This document shows, piece after piece, positions 42,924 to 52,929 of a stretch of DNA of 64,000 nucleotides. Under the pieces are notes generated by a model. That model did no database searches and was not told where the DNA came from. It saw only the letters and a list, made by a program, of their open reading frames with translations. Origin of the DNA: JAAXKN01 sp036261625 (GTDB lineage: Bacteria; Bacteroidota; Ignavibacteria; Ignavibacteriales; SURF-24). Positions within the stretch are counted from its first letter, which is position 1. Each line of letters opens with the position of its first letter. The stretch lies in contig DATAKL010000001.1 of the NCBI GenBank assembly GCA_036261625.1, positions 62,001 to 126,000 of the forward strand, in the 5' to 3' direction. Made by a program: the position numbers and the translations under genes.

Positions 42924-43455
42924 AGAACCTCTAAAACAGCTTAAAAATCAATTGCAGAGAATTATTTCATATTAATTTCATAAAACGAATAATAAGCCTG
43001 AAATTCAATGCAATCAAATCCCTACCTGAAAAGAGATATACTATGCCATCAGATTTTTTAGAAAAGGCTTGACATTAATTGATGCATATCATAACTTTCT
43101 TCCATCTTAATTCATACCAGGAGCTCTTTCTGAGTTAAAAATGAATTCGGCGATTAAACATACGACAACGCATCTATACCTATCTAATTCTATTCTTGTA
43201 AGAACCTTACCACAAAAGAAATCAGGACCTGAAAAAACTTGCGGCAGTTACTATAAAGACGTAATTATTTCATCAATTTCGGAATTTGCAGTAAAAGTGT
43301 ATTCCTAATGAAATACTGCGCCTATTCAAGAATTTTATAGAGTTCCCGCAGACATATAACCGGATTTAACAGAAGACCTTAATATTTCCCTTCATGAAGT
43401 CGCTTTTAATGATATCCGGCTGAAAATAAGGGATAATGCAGAAAGTGTTAAAATT
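42924..43455. other. Intergenic region, no gene seen
   Basis: About 530 A+T-rich bases between divergent ppa and the lipoprotein gene at 43456. It presumably holds both promoters. I found no convincing hairpin, repeat or RNA gene and no ORF with coding character. Confidence 0.6.
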
Positions 43456-44829
43456 ATGCTAAAAATAAAACAGGTATTAAGAATGGAGTATTTTGCCGGC
43501 TCTGGAATCCCGATGCTGCCTTTAATCTTCAGAACATGCAGGCATCTTTTTTTTATTATAATTTTTATAATACCCTTGGGATGTAAAAGTCCAAATGGAC
43601 CGGGAGGAGGAAACAGGCTAAGTGTTGACGGTGTATCCTGCACGGAGGTATGGCTTAGAATAAATGCAGGTGTCATTCCCCTTCCTTCAAGAGTAACCAT
43701 TATTAGGGATGGCCAATCCCGCTACAATTTTGCTCTTGGGGTTAGAGATACAGTAGTTTATGACAATACACTCACGCCAAACCACACCTATACTTATCAA
43801 ATCCATATTAATCAAAAAAAGGATCAGACTATAACATTAAACACTCTTGACACCAGCAGCAACAGTGTCAGCTGGCAGCGCTTTGAATTCGGGGATAAAG
43901 TGGTTGGAAGCCGGATGAGTGATATAGCCATTATAAATGAAAATAATATCTGGGCAGTTGGGCAGATTTATCTTAATGATTCCCTTGGACATGTTGATGT
44001 GCAGCCTTATACAGTTGCACACTGGGACGGGAAGAAGTGGACCTTAAGAAAAATATTTGATGCAAATAATCAGCTTATGCCGGATCTAAGGGGTATTCTT
44101 GTTCTTGGCCCTAATGACATATGGCTTACAGACGGTGCAATTCACCACTGGGACGGGGTATCCCGGAATATGCTTTCTTCATACCAGAGAATAGACCTGA
44201 TTGGAGGGGAAGAAAACGGGCAGTCCGTAAACAGACTCTGGGGGAAAAGCTCAAATGACCTCTACGGGATCGGCTGGAACGGAATGATAACCCATTTTGA
44301 CGGACACAACTGGAAGAAACTGGAAACAGGAACAAACCTTCATATAACAGATATACATGGAGCTATGGATGAAATAACAGGTGAGATGCAGATTTTAGCC
44401 ACTGCCACTACAAACTACCCTTCAGGAAGAGCCATTCTAAGCATAAAGGGGAATACGGCTACCTCGATTTCTTATGAGCCGCTTATTTGGGACTTGGATG
44501 CAATTTGGTTCATACCGAACAGGCATTATTATTTGGCGGGAGATGGTATTTATGAAAAAGCAAGCCTTGCTGATAGTTTGTGGGAAAACAGTCCGAGTAA
44601 ATATACTCATCACTCAACAACAAAAATTAAAGGCAATGGAATAAATGATGTGTTTATAGTCGGGGCATATGGAGAAGTCCTCCATTTTAACGGAGCAAGT
44701 TGGAAAAGCTTTATAAGTGAGACTTACCTAGACGGGACTTATAACAATCTGGATGTAAAAGGAAACATTGTTGCCATATCGGGAGGAAATGGCCAGAGCG
44801 GAATAGTTTTGATCGGGAAAAGAAAATGA
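43456..44829 (+). CDS. Lipoprotein with propeller-like repeats
   Basis: Up to 457 residues. The likely mature start uses ATG at 43513 (codon 20), since this opens a lipoprotein signal ending IIPLGC; the longer form from 43456 lacks a good ribosome site. The body has repeated W-x-G / H-D/N-G units (NNIWAVGQIYL, AHWDGKKWTLR, SNDLYGIGWNGMITHFDGHN, NDVFIVGAYGEVLHFNGASW), typical of YCF48/propeller-like surface proteins of Bacteroidota. Residues ~55-130 may form a fibronectin-like domain. It lies 45 bases upstream of the M6 protease and could be co-expressed. Confidence 0.7.
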   Translation: MLKIKQVLRMEYFAGSGIPMLPLIFRTCRHLFFIIIFIIPLGCKSPNGPGGGNRLSVDGVSCTEVWLRINAGVIPLPSRVTIIRDGQSRYNFALGVRDTVVYDNTLTPNHTYTYQIHINQKKDQTITLNTLDTSSNSVSWQRFEFGDKVVGSRMSDIAIINENNIWAVGQIYLNDSLGHVDVQPYTVAHWDGKKWTLRKIFDANNQLMPDLRGILVLGPNDIWLTDGAIHHWDGVSRNMLSSYQRIDLIGGEENGQSVNRLWGKSSNDLYGIGWNGMITHFDGHNWKKLETGTNLHITDIHGAMDEITGEMQILATATTNYPSGRAILSIKGNTATSISYEPLIWDLDAIWFIPNRHYYLAGDGIYEKASLADSLWENSPSKYTHHSTTKIKGNGINDVFIVGAYGEVLHFNGASWKSFISETYLDGTYNNLDVKGNIVAISGGNGQSGIVLIGKRK

Positions 44830-44874
44830 AATAATGATAATAATTTCCCATAAAAATAATAAGGAGGTACTTCA

Positions 44875-47800
44875 ATGTTCAAAAACAGGATCGGGTATTC
44901 TTTGTTATTTCTTGCTATTTTTGCCGGAACAATTATAGCAACAATCCCTCCACATGAGAGAGTGCAGGAAATGATCAAGAAGGGTTTGATTCCAAAACCC
45001 TACTTTCTTCAGCATTATCAGGAACTCAAAGAACGCTATTTTAATGCTTCCTGGCGTGAGTCATTAAAGAAGAAGGGTATTCAAATAAACAGCCCCGGAT
45101 CAAACACTCTTAAAAAATATTCCACTAATTCTACTCTTACTTCCACATTTAGGATGCTTGTAATATTGGTGGATTTCTCTGACAAACCTAACACAGTGGG
45201 TTCTACCGTGTTTGATAATCTTGCTTTTGGTCCTTCACAGGGCACATTAAAAGATTATTATTATACCCTAAGTTCGGGTACATTTGACATTGTGACCGTA
45301 AATTCACCTAGTTCAGTAGGATGGAAACGGATGCCCCAGTCTTACAGTTATTATGTTGGTGATAAAAACGGAATGGGAAGCTACCCTTATAACGCTCAAA
45401 AGCTTGCCGAAGATGCCTGTAATGCTGTTGACGGAATTGTTGATTTCAGAAATTATGATAATGATGGAGATAATTTGGTCGATGGTCTGATGATTGTTCA
45501 TTCCGGTGCTGGTGCAGAGTATTCTGGAAGCAGCAATGACATGTGGTCGCATACAGATCTAATGCATGAGCCTATTGAACGTGACGGTGTTCAAATACAT
45601 CAATACTCGATATGTCCCGAGTATTTTGAAACTGTTGGCGATATAACCTGCGGAGTTTTTGCTCATGAATTTGCCCACCTGATTTTTGGTTTGCCGGATT
45701 TATTTGACATAAATGATCCTTCAGGTGGAGGTTATGGGGGACTGGGTAAATGGAGCCTGATGGCAGCTGGAAGCTGGAATGGGAGTAATGGTAAAGGTAA
45801 TTCACCTGCCTATCCTGACGCATGGTCAAGATCACAAATGCATTGGGGGACAACTCAATTTGCAACTGTGATAAATATTAACACAAATACAGTAAATCAG
45901 CAGATTCAGAGTCTTGGGAACTCTTCAACAGTATACAGGGTCTGGAAATATGGAGCGGGAGGCTCAGAATATTACATGCTTGAAAACAGGCAGCAAACCG
46001 GATACGATTCTTATCTGCCAGGTAATGGGTTACTTATTTATCATATTGATAAAAATTACTTAGATGATACATGGGAATGGTATCCGGGGAATACTGACAA
46101 TGGACATTACAAAGTAGCCTTAGAGCAAGCTGACGGCTTATATTCCTTAGAAAAGAAAATAAACAAGGGAAATGATGGAGATCCATTCCCAGGAAGTACA
46201 AATAAACTAAGTTTTTCGTCTTTAACAACACCTAATTCAAATGCCTACGATGGCAGTTCGACTTATGTCGAAGTGACTAATATTTCAAATTCAGCTCCAA
46301 CAATGACTGCTGACATCTATATGGGAAATGTCATTGTATCACAGACGCTTTCAGGCAATCTCACTCAGGTGGGGACGGTGGGAAGATGGAATGGAAGTTC
46401 ATTTAGTACACGCCTTACCCCCGGGCAGCCCTTTTCTGTTGTACCAAGGAACGATGAAATTCTGCAGGGGGATCAGGGGATCTATAGTAATCAGAAGTAC
46501 TCTTTTTGGGAAAGAAATTCTGCTAGAGAAACTGATGTCCTAAACCATCATTCCTTTAGTATCAGAACAAATGATATTAAATTCGATTCTCGCTTTTCAT
46601 CAATAACTTCCAATGTAACAATTCAAAATTTATTAGAAGGAGTCTCATCGAATAATTTTCCAGAGAACACCATTGACTTTATGGACCCATGGTTTATCAG
46701 TTACAAGGACCCGAATTATGGAAACACACTCAGAAATCAGGGAATGTCAGCTACATTTTTATCAAGACCTTCTCCTTTCAGTCCGAATACAACCACACGG
46801 TATGAAAATGACCAGGCATACAATGGAGTACTATTAAATCAGACAGTTACTTCAGGTACTTTCTATTCTGTCCGTGCTAAGGCAATATTGCCAATAAATC
46901 TGGGTACTACAATCGGAATAAGAAATTTTTATTTTCGGAACTGGACGGTGACAAATGCCACATTGCAGCAAGTTGGTGTAAATCCTACCGGATTTGATCA
47001 GAAAGCGGTGGTGTTTACAGGCGACAATGCAGTTGTTACAGCTAATTATAAAGGACATCTTCTTTCAAACACAAATTCTGCCACCGGAGGAAGCGGCAGC
47101 CAGAGAAAGATCACAAAAGACTCAGGCGGAAAGCTTCATTTGGTTTATGAATCCATGGGAAAGATATGGCACACTACCTCATCTGACGGCGGAGCAAACT
47201 GGACACCCGAAGAGCAAATTTCAGGATCTGGGACAGCCACTTCCCCATCCATTGCTTCTTCGGCCTCTGCTTATCCATTTAATGATGTTTTCTGTGTATG
47301 GCAGGAGACTTCAGGAAGTGTAAGAAATCTTTTCCTGAAGTCACTTCAAAACCCCGGGGAAACAGTTCTTCTGGATTCAGATGCCGCAAACATCGACCTC
47401 CAGCCCTCAGTTGGTATTTCTTCGGATGATTATGCCGTGCTTGTAGCCTATAAGAAGATGAATGCAGGAAAATACCAGATGCACTACAAATACTCAGATG
47501 ACTGCGGCTATAGTTTTTACTATGGAGGACCTGTATTTTTGGGTACTCCAATAATGGATAACAATCCTTCCATAGCCTGGAACCAGAAGCTCTGGAAATT
47601 CATGGTCTCTACAACATATACTGCAGGACCCCTTCGGGTTAACCTTTATAGCTTCGATTATTACGACCCATTTTGGACGGGGGTTGCAGAGATGTATTCT
47701 TCAAGCCAGATCCCGGCAGCCCCAGTCTACTCACAGGTAGCCATTGACGGAACGGGAAGAACACACGTAAGCTGGATAGCCTACGACGACTACTACGGCA

Positions 47801-48996
47801 ATAACTCTGCCGCAATGCACAGAAGCTATAAAGATGGTGTTCTTTCAGGCATAAGCACCTTCAGGGATGAGGTAATTTACGAGCCTTCGATTATCTATGC
47901 CACACTTTCAGGCCACAATGATGCTCTTGACGGCGGAGTTTCAATGTTCTACTCGGCTGGAGGCACTATGACTCTTTTCAACATGATTTCACTAAACGGC
48001 ACCTCCTGGAACGGGCTAAATTACATCACCCCTTCGGCTCCCATAAAATACCCGACAGCCCTTGAAAAAGCACCAGCTGGAAGCATGACTTACGTTACAG
48101 CCAAGGGAAGTGCAATGCCTTACCAGATTGCCACACAGACAGTAAACAACACCAGTTCTGGTGGCTCATACCGCCTTAAGTCATCTTCTGAGAATGCCTC
48201 AAATTCCTCAAGCCTGGAAAATGTGAAAACATTCAGGAGGCTTGAGATAATTGACACGACATCAAAGATTCCAGGCAGACTTGTAGTGCAGGTGGGAAAC
48301 TTTAAGGGCAGCAGTCTTTCATTCTATAAATCTGATTCATTAAAGAAGAAGGATATCCCTATCTCCTCATTCATGAGGACCGAAGGCTTCACATTCGAAA
48401 AAGACGCATCTGTGTCCACTGAACTCTGGGTAAAGAAGACAGGGTGGAAAAGTGATCTAAAGATTAGACTTGAACTCGTTGAAGAAGGAAGCGGGAAAGT
48501 TATCCAAAAAGTCTCTGAGCAAAGTCTCGGAATGAAAGATTCCATTTTAGAAGAAAAGACATTGAAGGTAAAAAACATGCTTGAAAGCCTAAAGGCATAC
48601 TTAAGATTAAGTGTGGATGGAATAGCTAAGGAGAACCTGATTGTAAACAATATGGAATATTATCTCCTAAGCTCCGGGCAGGATAAGGTTCAGAAGCCTG
48701 AAAAGGAAATAGTGGAAAGTGAAACTGCCCCAGTGGAATATGCTTTAAGCCAGAACTATCCCAATCCTTTTAATCCTACGACTGTCATAAACTATGAGAT
48801 TCCAAAGACTTCAAAGGTGACCCTAAAGGTTTATGATATGCTGGGTAAAGAGGTCGCAACTCTGGTAAATGAGTACAAAGAACAGGGAAGGTACTATGTG
48901 AAGTTTAATGCTTCAAACCTTCCTTCAGGAACTTACATCTATGAAATGAGAGCTGATGACTTCGTCAAAAGCGGCAAGATGATGCTTCTGAAGTGA
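44875..48996 (+). CDS. M6 family metalloprotease with type IX (Por) sorting domain
   Basis: A 1373-residue secreted protease with a strong AAGGAGG site before the ATG. A signal peptide covers about residues 5-23. The M6 (immune inhibitor A-like) catalytic domain spans about 85-420, with the zinc site in FAHEFAHLIFGLPDLFD (HEFAH about residues 264-268). A beta-rich region follows. About residues 735-1090 contain Asp-box-like turns (SSDGGANWTPEEQ) of a propeller. The last ~85 residues are a Por/T9SS domain: YALSQNYPNPFNPTTVINYE, VYDMLGKEVATLVNE and a basic end. It is expected to be exported by the type IX system and to digest extracellular protein. Confidence 0.92.
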   Translation: MFKNRIGYSLLFLAIFAGTIIATIPPHERVQEMIKKGLIPKPYFLQHYQELKERYFNASWRESLKKKGIQINSPGSNTLKKYSTNSTLTSTFRMLVILVDFSDKPNTVGSTVFDNLAFGPSQGTLKDYYYTLSSGTFDIVTVNSPSSVGWKRMPQSYSYYVGDKNGMGSYPYNAQKLAEDACNAVDGIVDFRNYDNDGDNLVDGLMIVHSGAGAEYSGSSNDMWSHTDLMHEPIERDGVQIHQYSICPEYFETVGDITCGVFAHEFAHLIFGLPDLFDINDPSGGGYGGLGKWSLMAAGSWNGSNGKGNSPAYPDAWSRSQMHWGTTQFATVININTNTVNQQIQSLGNSSTVYRVWKYGAGGSEYYMLENRQQTGYDSYLPGNGLLIYHIDKNYLDDTWEWYPGNTDNGHYKVALEQADGLYSLEKKINKGNDGDPFPGSTNKLSFSSLTTPNSNAYDGSSTYVEVTNISNSAPTMTADIYMGNVIVSQTLSGNLTQVGTVGRWNGSSFSTRLTPGQPFSVVPRNDEILQGDQGIYSNQKYSFWERNSARETDVLNHHSFSIRTNDIKFDSRFSSITSNVTIQNLLEGVSSNNFPENTIDFMDPWFISYKDPNYGNTLRNQGMSATFLSRPSPFSPNTTTRYENDQAYNGVLLNQTVTSGTFYSVRAKAILPINLGTTIGIRNFYFRNWTVTNATLQQVGVNPTGFDQKAVVFTGDNAVVTANYKGHLLSNTNSATGGSGSQRKITKDSGGKLHLVYESMGKIWHTTSSDGGANWTPEEQISGSGTATSPSIASSASAYPFNDVFCVWQETSGSVRNLFLKSLQNPGETVLLDSDAANIDLQPSVGISSDDYAVLVAYKKMNAGKYQMHYKYSDDCGYSFYYGGPVFLGTPIMDNNPSIAWNQKLWKFMVSTTYTAGPLRVNLYSFDYYDPFWTGVAEMYSSSQIPAAPVYSQVAIDGTGRTHVSWIAYDDYYGNNSAAMHRSYKDGVLSGISTFRDEVIYEPSIIYATLSGHNDALDGGVSMFYSAGGTMTLFNMISLNGTSWNGLNYITPSAPIKYPTALEKAPAGSMTYVTAKGSAMPYQIATQTVNNTSSGGSYRLKSSSENASNSSSLENVKTFRRLEIIDTTSKIPGRLVVQVGNFKGSSLSFYKSDSLKKKDIPISSFMRTEGFTFEKDASVSTELWVKKTGWKSDLKIRLELVEEGSGKVIQKVSEQSLGMKDSILEEKTLKVKNMLESLKAYLRLSVDGIAKENLIVNNMEYYLLSSGQDKVQKPEKEIVESETAPVEYALSQNYPNPFNPTTVINYEIPKTSKVTLKVYDMLGKEVATLVNEYKEQGRYYVKFNASNLPSGTYIYEMRADDFVKSGKMMLLK

Positions 48997-49034
48997 TTTG
49001 CTTAATAAATTAACAAAATTTTTGATGTTTTAAG

Positions 49035-49069
49035 GCAGAGTCCTCTTTGAGGACTCTGCTTTTTTTTTG
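49035..49069 (+). terminator. Rho-independent terminator after the M6 protease
   Basis: A perfect 11-bp stem, GCAGAGTCCTC (49035-49045) with its complement (49049-49059), a 3-base loop and a nine-base T tract. Confidence 0.95.
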
Positions 49070-49284
49070 TACTTGGATTTCTGATTTTCTTTAATACCCA
49101 ATGGGCAAGAAATCTCTACGTTTTTCATATATTAATTACTTTAAATGCAGGTAAGCTAATTAGAGAGCTTAAAAGAAGGACTTTCCTTTGAGAAGAAATC
49201 CTGGCTTATAAAGAGACCCGAAAAATGCGGGAATTCTTTCGAACTATTTATTATATTGTAAAATATTTAAAGTAACCAGGATTT

Positions 49285-50106
49285 ATGATGGCAGCGAAAA
49301 ATGAGACAGCGGCAATTTTGGGCGGCGGCAATATCGGCTCTGCAATTGCAAAGGGACTTGTAAGGTCCGAAGTTTTTAAGGCTCAGGACATTACGGTGAC
49401 AAGAAGGAATAAAGATCTCCTCAAATCCTTTGAAGGCGAGGGCTTCGGTGTGGAGGTAAATAACAGCGCAGCCGTAAGTAAAAGCGATATTATAATTATA
49501 GCCGTAACCCCGCAGCAGCTCGACGGACTCTTGTCGGAAATTAAAGACTCGCTTGATGAGAAAAGACATACCGTTATCTCTGTCGTTTCCGGGGCCTCAA
49601 TTCTGGAGATCAGACGGAAAATTGAAAACAACAACATCCCGGTCTTAAGAGCTATGCCTAATACTGCAATTGCCATCAGGGAATCCATGACCTGCATCTG
49701 CGCCGATGAAACCAGTAAAGGCGGACTTGAAATGACAAAACGCATTTTTGAATCCGTTGGCAAGGTGCTCACCATAGATGAATCCTTAATGGTTCCTGCC
49801 ACTGCACTCTGCGCCTGCGGTATTGCATTTTTCCTGAGGGCCATACGCGCAGCCTCACAGGGAGGCATTGAAATCGGCTTCCATGCCGAAGACGCGCTCT
49901 TAATGGCAGCACAGACGGCCAAGGGCGCCGCATCACTTCTTGTTGACCTGGGAAGCCACCCTGAAAAAGAGGTGGACAAGGTTACAACCCCGCAGGGGTG
50001 CACAATTGCGGGCCTTAACCAGATGGAACACCATGGCTTCAGCTCGGCACTTATTAAAGGGATTACTTCTTCGGCTGAAAAAGCTGCAAAGCTTTATTCG
50101 AAATAG
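49285..50106 (+). CDS. proC: Pyrroline-5-carboxylate reductase
   Basis: A 273-residue enzyme for the last step of proline synthesis. The Rossmann loop ILGGGNIGSAIAKGL (residues 10-24), the RAMPNTAIAI motif (about 119) and the C-terminal VTTPQGCTIAGLNQMEHHGF are diagnostic. The start is one of two adjacent ATG codons at 49285 and 49288. It stands alone and converges on the HAD gene 22 bases downstream. Confidence 0.96.
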   Translation: MMAAKNETAAILGGGNIGSAIAKGLVRSEVFKAQDITVTRRNKDLLKSFEGEGFGVEVNNSAAVSKSDIIIIAVTPQQLDGLLSEIKDSLDEKRHTVISVVSGASILEIRRKIENNNIPVLRAMPNTAIAIRESMTCICADETSKGGLEMTKRIFESVGKVLTIDESLMVPATALCACGIAFFLRAIRAASQGGIEIGFHAEDALLMAAQTAKGAASLLVDLGSHPEKEVDKVTTPQGCTIAGLNQMEHHGFSSALIKGITSSAEKAAKLYSK

Positions 50107-50128
50107 ATGGCTGGATTTGAAGGGATAA

Positions 50129-50872
50129 TTATTTCCGGTAGTGTGATAAGGATTCCCGGCATTGGATCCTTTCCATTATTTCTATGACCTCTTCAATTTC
50201 CATGAAGCTTCCTATGATGAAGTCCGCACTGGAAAATTCCTCGGGATATTTCCAGGCTTTGCCCCTGAGCCATATGGTCCTGTAACCCAGCGACTTTGCA
50301 GGCAGCATGTCATTTTCGTAGGAGTCACCGGTCATTATAATTTCTTCAGCCGGAAGCAGGATCTCCTTCAGGAGCCGGTGATAGATTTGCCTGTCGGGCT
50401 TTCTTAAACCCGTTACTTCAGAATCCATTACTATGGAGAAAAATTCTCTTATGCCCAGCTCCTTTAAGACCTGGAGAAGATTGCCGTAGAAGTTTGAAAT
50501 AACACCCAGTTCGTACTTCCTGGACAGCCTTAGAAGTGTATTCCGGACAAGGGAAACATTCCTTTTTACCTCATTAAAGCAGCTCCTGGAGATCTCTTTG
50601 GCAAGGGAGGGCACTTCATCGTAGAATCTGCAGTTATAGTCCTCCACCAGATGCTTTAACTGCAGAGATACCTGCATTCTGAGAGTGTCCTCAAGACCGG
50701 TATTGCTTTTGAGCCTTCCCGCCATATCTCTTTCAGCAGATATATAAGCATTCCGGAAGATCTTCTCCGGAATGAAAACACCGGCATTATGATAAGCTTC
50801 CAGAAACTTTATACTCCAGTGCACGCCGTCTGTATCAAGTGTTCCGCCAAAATCAAAAATTACTGCTTTCAT
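50129..50872 (-). CDS. HAD-like hydrolase with altered motif I
   Basis: A 247-residue HAD-superfamily protein with a helical cap. Motif I reads IFDFGGTLDTDGVHW: the nucleophilic Asp (residue 7) is kept but the +2 acid/base Asp is Gly, as in some haloacid-like and epoxide-hydrolase N-terminal relatives. Motifs II and IV are seen in LGVISNFYGN and MTGDSYENDMLPAKSLGYRT. It is the last gene of the seven-gene minus run that starts at 56865 and overlaps the previous gene by 4 bases. A phosphatase acting on a phosphorylated polyol intermediate is a reasonable guess. Confidence 0.8.
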   Translation of the reverse strand: MKAVIFDFGGTLDTDGVHWSIKFLEAYHNAGVFIPEKIFRNAYISAERDMAGRLKSNTGLEDTLRMQVSLQLKHLVEDYNCRFYDEVPSLAKEISRSCFNEVKRNVSLVRNTLLRLSRKYELGVISNFYGNLLQVLKELGIREFFSIVMDSEVTGLRKPDRQIYHRLLKEILLPAEEIIMTGDSYENDMLPAKSLGYRTIWLRGKAWKYPEEFSSADFIIGSFMEIEEVIEIMERIQCRESLSHYRK

Positions 50873-51891
50873 GTGCTAGTCTCGCTCTTGGGCATAATTA
50901 AGGCATTTTCTTTCTTTAATTTCCTGTTGTTAAACTGTATTAAAAGCATCCCGATGCCTATCCAGAAGAGTTCCCTGATCCTGTTAACAAGCGCTATATA
51001 AATTCCAACCTCAGCATCGGGAATAAAGGCCTTCAGCGTTAGATAAAGACTCCCTTCCCTGGTCCCGAACTCCATCGGCATAAAAAACAGAATGTTCAGG
51101 AAAAGTGAGGATGCCCCGTGTATATAGAGCGCCTGCCAGACCGATATATCTATACCGATGGAACGGAAAATGAAAAAGAATTCAAAAGCCGCCAGAACGC
51201 GTGCAGTGAATTCCATAGCCAGTACGGTGTAGAACATTCTTTTTTTGTTTACGTATAAGTCCTTAATCTGCGCATCAATTTCCGTAATGTTGTTTTTATT
51301 CTTTTCCAGCTTTCTGTTTAAGAACTTGAGGAACTTCAGACGCATCAGTATCCTCGAGAGAGCTTCATATATTCCAAGTTTGTGTCTGGACAAGACAAAA
51401 GCAAGCATGAAAAAGATCACCAGAAACAGTATAATCAACAGCAATGAAAATTTCAGTGACACAGGGATAACGAAGAAAGTTACCGGTATTACGGCAAGCC
51501 AGAAGATGAGGTGCGAGATAATGTGAATCATTCTGTAAAGGGTTACCGAACTGACGGACTTGTTCATGCCCGTAAATTCCTTCAGGGCATATACCTTGTA
51601 CGGCTCCCCCCCGAGATTGACAAACGGAGTGAGATAATTTATGGCGAAGCCGCCCAGGCTTATGCCGAAAATTCTCCAGAATGCAACTTTTTTTCTGTCC
51701 TCCCCCAGTATATAATACCATCCCAGTGCATTGATAGTATAAATCAGCCCCCAAACCGCAATTATCGGCAGAAACCACCATCCGGTCTTTCTTATATTGG
51801 CCATGACCTTATCCAGGCCGAAGTCCCAGATAAGAACGACAAAGATGGCGATGCCAAGGACGTACAATATGGGAAACAGCTTTTTCCGCAT
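50869..51891 (-). CDS. LPG-synthase-TM / flippase-like membrane protein
   Basis: A 340-residue polytopic protein with about eight helices, of the UPF0104/lysylphosphatidylglycerol-synthase transmembrane family (the flippase half of MprF, and AglD relatives). Typical segments are FAINYLTPFVNLGGEPYKVY (about residues 78-97) and FFMPMEFGTREGSLYLTLKA (about 272). The catalytic synthase domain of MprF is absent. In this run it may move the finished lipid across the membrane. It begins on the base where the Gfo/Idh/MocA gene ends. Confidence 0.82.
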   Translation of the reverse strand: MRKKLFPILYVLGIAIFVVLIWDFGLDKVMANIRKTGWWFLPIIAVWGLIYTINALGWYYILGEDRKKVAFWRIFGISLGGFAINYLTPFVNLGGEPYKVYALKEFTGMNKSVSSVTLYRMIHIISHLIFWLAVIPVTFFVIPVSLKFSLLLIILFLVIFFMLAFVLSRHKLGIYEALSRILMRLKFLKFLNRKLEKNKNNITEIDAQIKDLYVNKKRMFYTVLAMEFTARVLAAFEFFFIFRSIGIDISVWQALYIHGASSLFLNILFFMPMEFGTREGSLYLTLKAFIPDAEVGIYIALVNRIRELFWIGIGMLLIQFNNRKLKKENALIMPKSETST

Positions 51892-52904
51892 TAAAGACCG
51901 ACTGTTTGATTTAGTTCAGCCGCCCTGTAGCATGAATGTAAAAGCCTGATGCTTTTATAGGCTTCATCCAGATGACAGTTATCCTTCTGGCCTCTGGTAA
52001 TCTGCCCTAAAAACTCACGTAAAAGGGAGACGTAAAGTGAAACATAGTTCCTTTTGTCTGAGGCATCAGGGACAGGAATTTTTTCGCTTCCGCCCCCCGG
52101 TTTATGTTTTACCAGCTCCGTGCCGTTATAAATAAGGCTTCCCGTGCTGTTTACCAGGACTGCGCTGTTATGCCTTCTGTCGGCTCCCCACGTCAGGCTG
52201 ATCTGGGCTACACCATGCTCGGATTCCAGAATTACCAAAGCCGTGTCTTCCACACTGTATTCAGTGTGCGAAATGGATAATATACGGCTGGTAACATTAT
52301 TTACTTTTCCCAGCAGCCAGAGTGAAAGATAGAGGTAATGCACACCAGTGTCTGATAAAATGCCGCCCCCGCTTACCGTGGGGTCGGTGCGCCACCTGTT
52401 TTGAACTGAGGCTATTCCGTTATCGGCTTCTGTTCTGAATACATTAAACTGAAGAATGCTCTTTGCCTCCAGTCCGGCTGAAATTTCATCCTTAAATCTT
52501 TTCCATATGGGAGAATATTTATACTGGTGCACGGGCATAAATACATTCGGACTTTCGGAAATCCTTTTATAAAGCCTTTCGGCATCATCAGCCTTAAGCA
52601 CAAAAGGCTTTTCGCAGAGTATATGAACGCCTTTTTGGAGGCCTTCTTCAATTATCCGGGCATGAGTATCGGGAGGCGAACAGATGTCGATGAAATCCAC
52701 ATCTTCGTTATTATACATCTCCTCAATAGTCCTGTAGTATGTAATGCCGGGAAATTTCGCCTTTGCCATTTTTATTGTTGCATCATTGTTATCCACTGCT
52801 GCAACTATGCTGACTCCGGCGGATGCAAGCGCAGGATCCAGGAATGCCGGCATATGCCCTTCCTGTGCTATTTTCCCTATTCCGATTATGGCACCTCTAA
52901 GCAA
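51891..52904 (-). CDS. Gfo/Idh/MocA family NAD(P)-dependent oxidoreductase
   Basis: A 337-residue sugar or cyclitol dehydrogenase. The N-terminal Rossmann loop is AIIGIGKIAQEGHMP (about residues 5-19), followed by CSPPDTHARI and the conserved CEKPFVLKADDAE (about 98-110). The C-terminal half shows DTGVHYLYLSLWLLG with the catalytic-region His. The start is TTG at 52904 with a purine-rich GGGAGAATCAGG upstream. Family members oxidise or reduce a hydroxyl of sugars or inositols, which fits a polyol pathway together with the neighbouring aminotransferase. Confidence 0.88.
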   Translation of the reverse strand: MLRGAIIGIGKIAQEGHMPAFLDPALASAGVSIVAAVDNNDATIKMAKAKFPGITYYRTIEEMYNNEDVDFIDICSPPDTHARIIEEGLQKGVHILCEKPFVLKADDAERLYKRISESPNVFMPVHQYKYSPIWKRFKDEISAGLEAKSILQFNVFRTEADNGIASVQNRWRTDPTVSGGGILSDTGVHYLYLSLWLLGKVNNVTSRILSISHTEYSVEDTALVILESEHGVAQISLTWGADRRHNSAVLVNSTGSLIYNGTELVKHKPGGGSEKIPVPDASDKRNYVSLYVSLLREFLGQITRGQKDNCHLDEAYKSIRLLHSCYRAAELNQTVGL

Positions 52905-52929
52905 CCTGATTCTCCCGGGGTTTATACGG

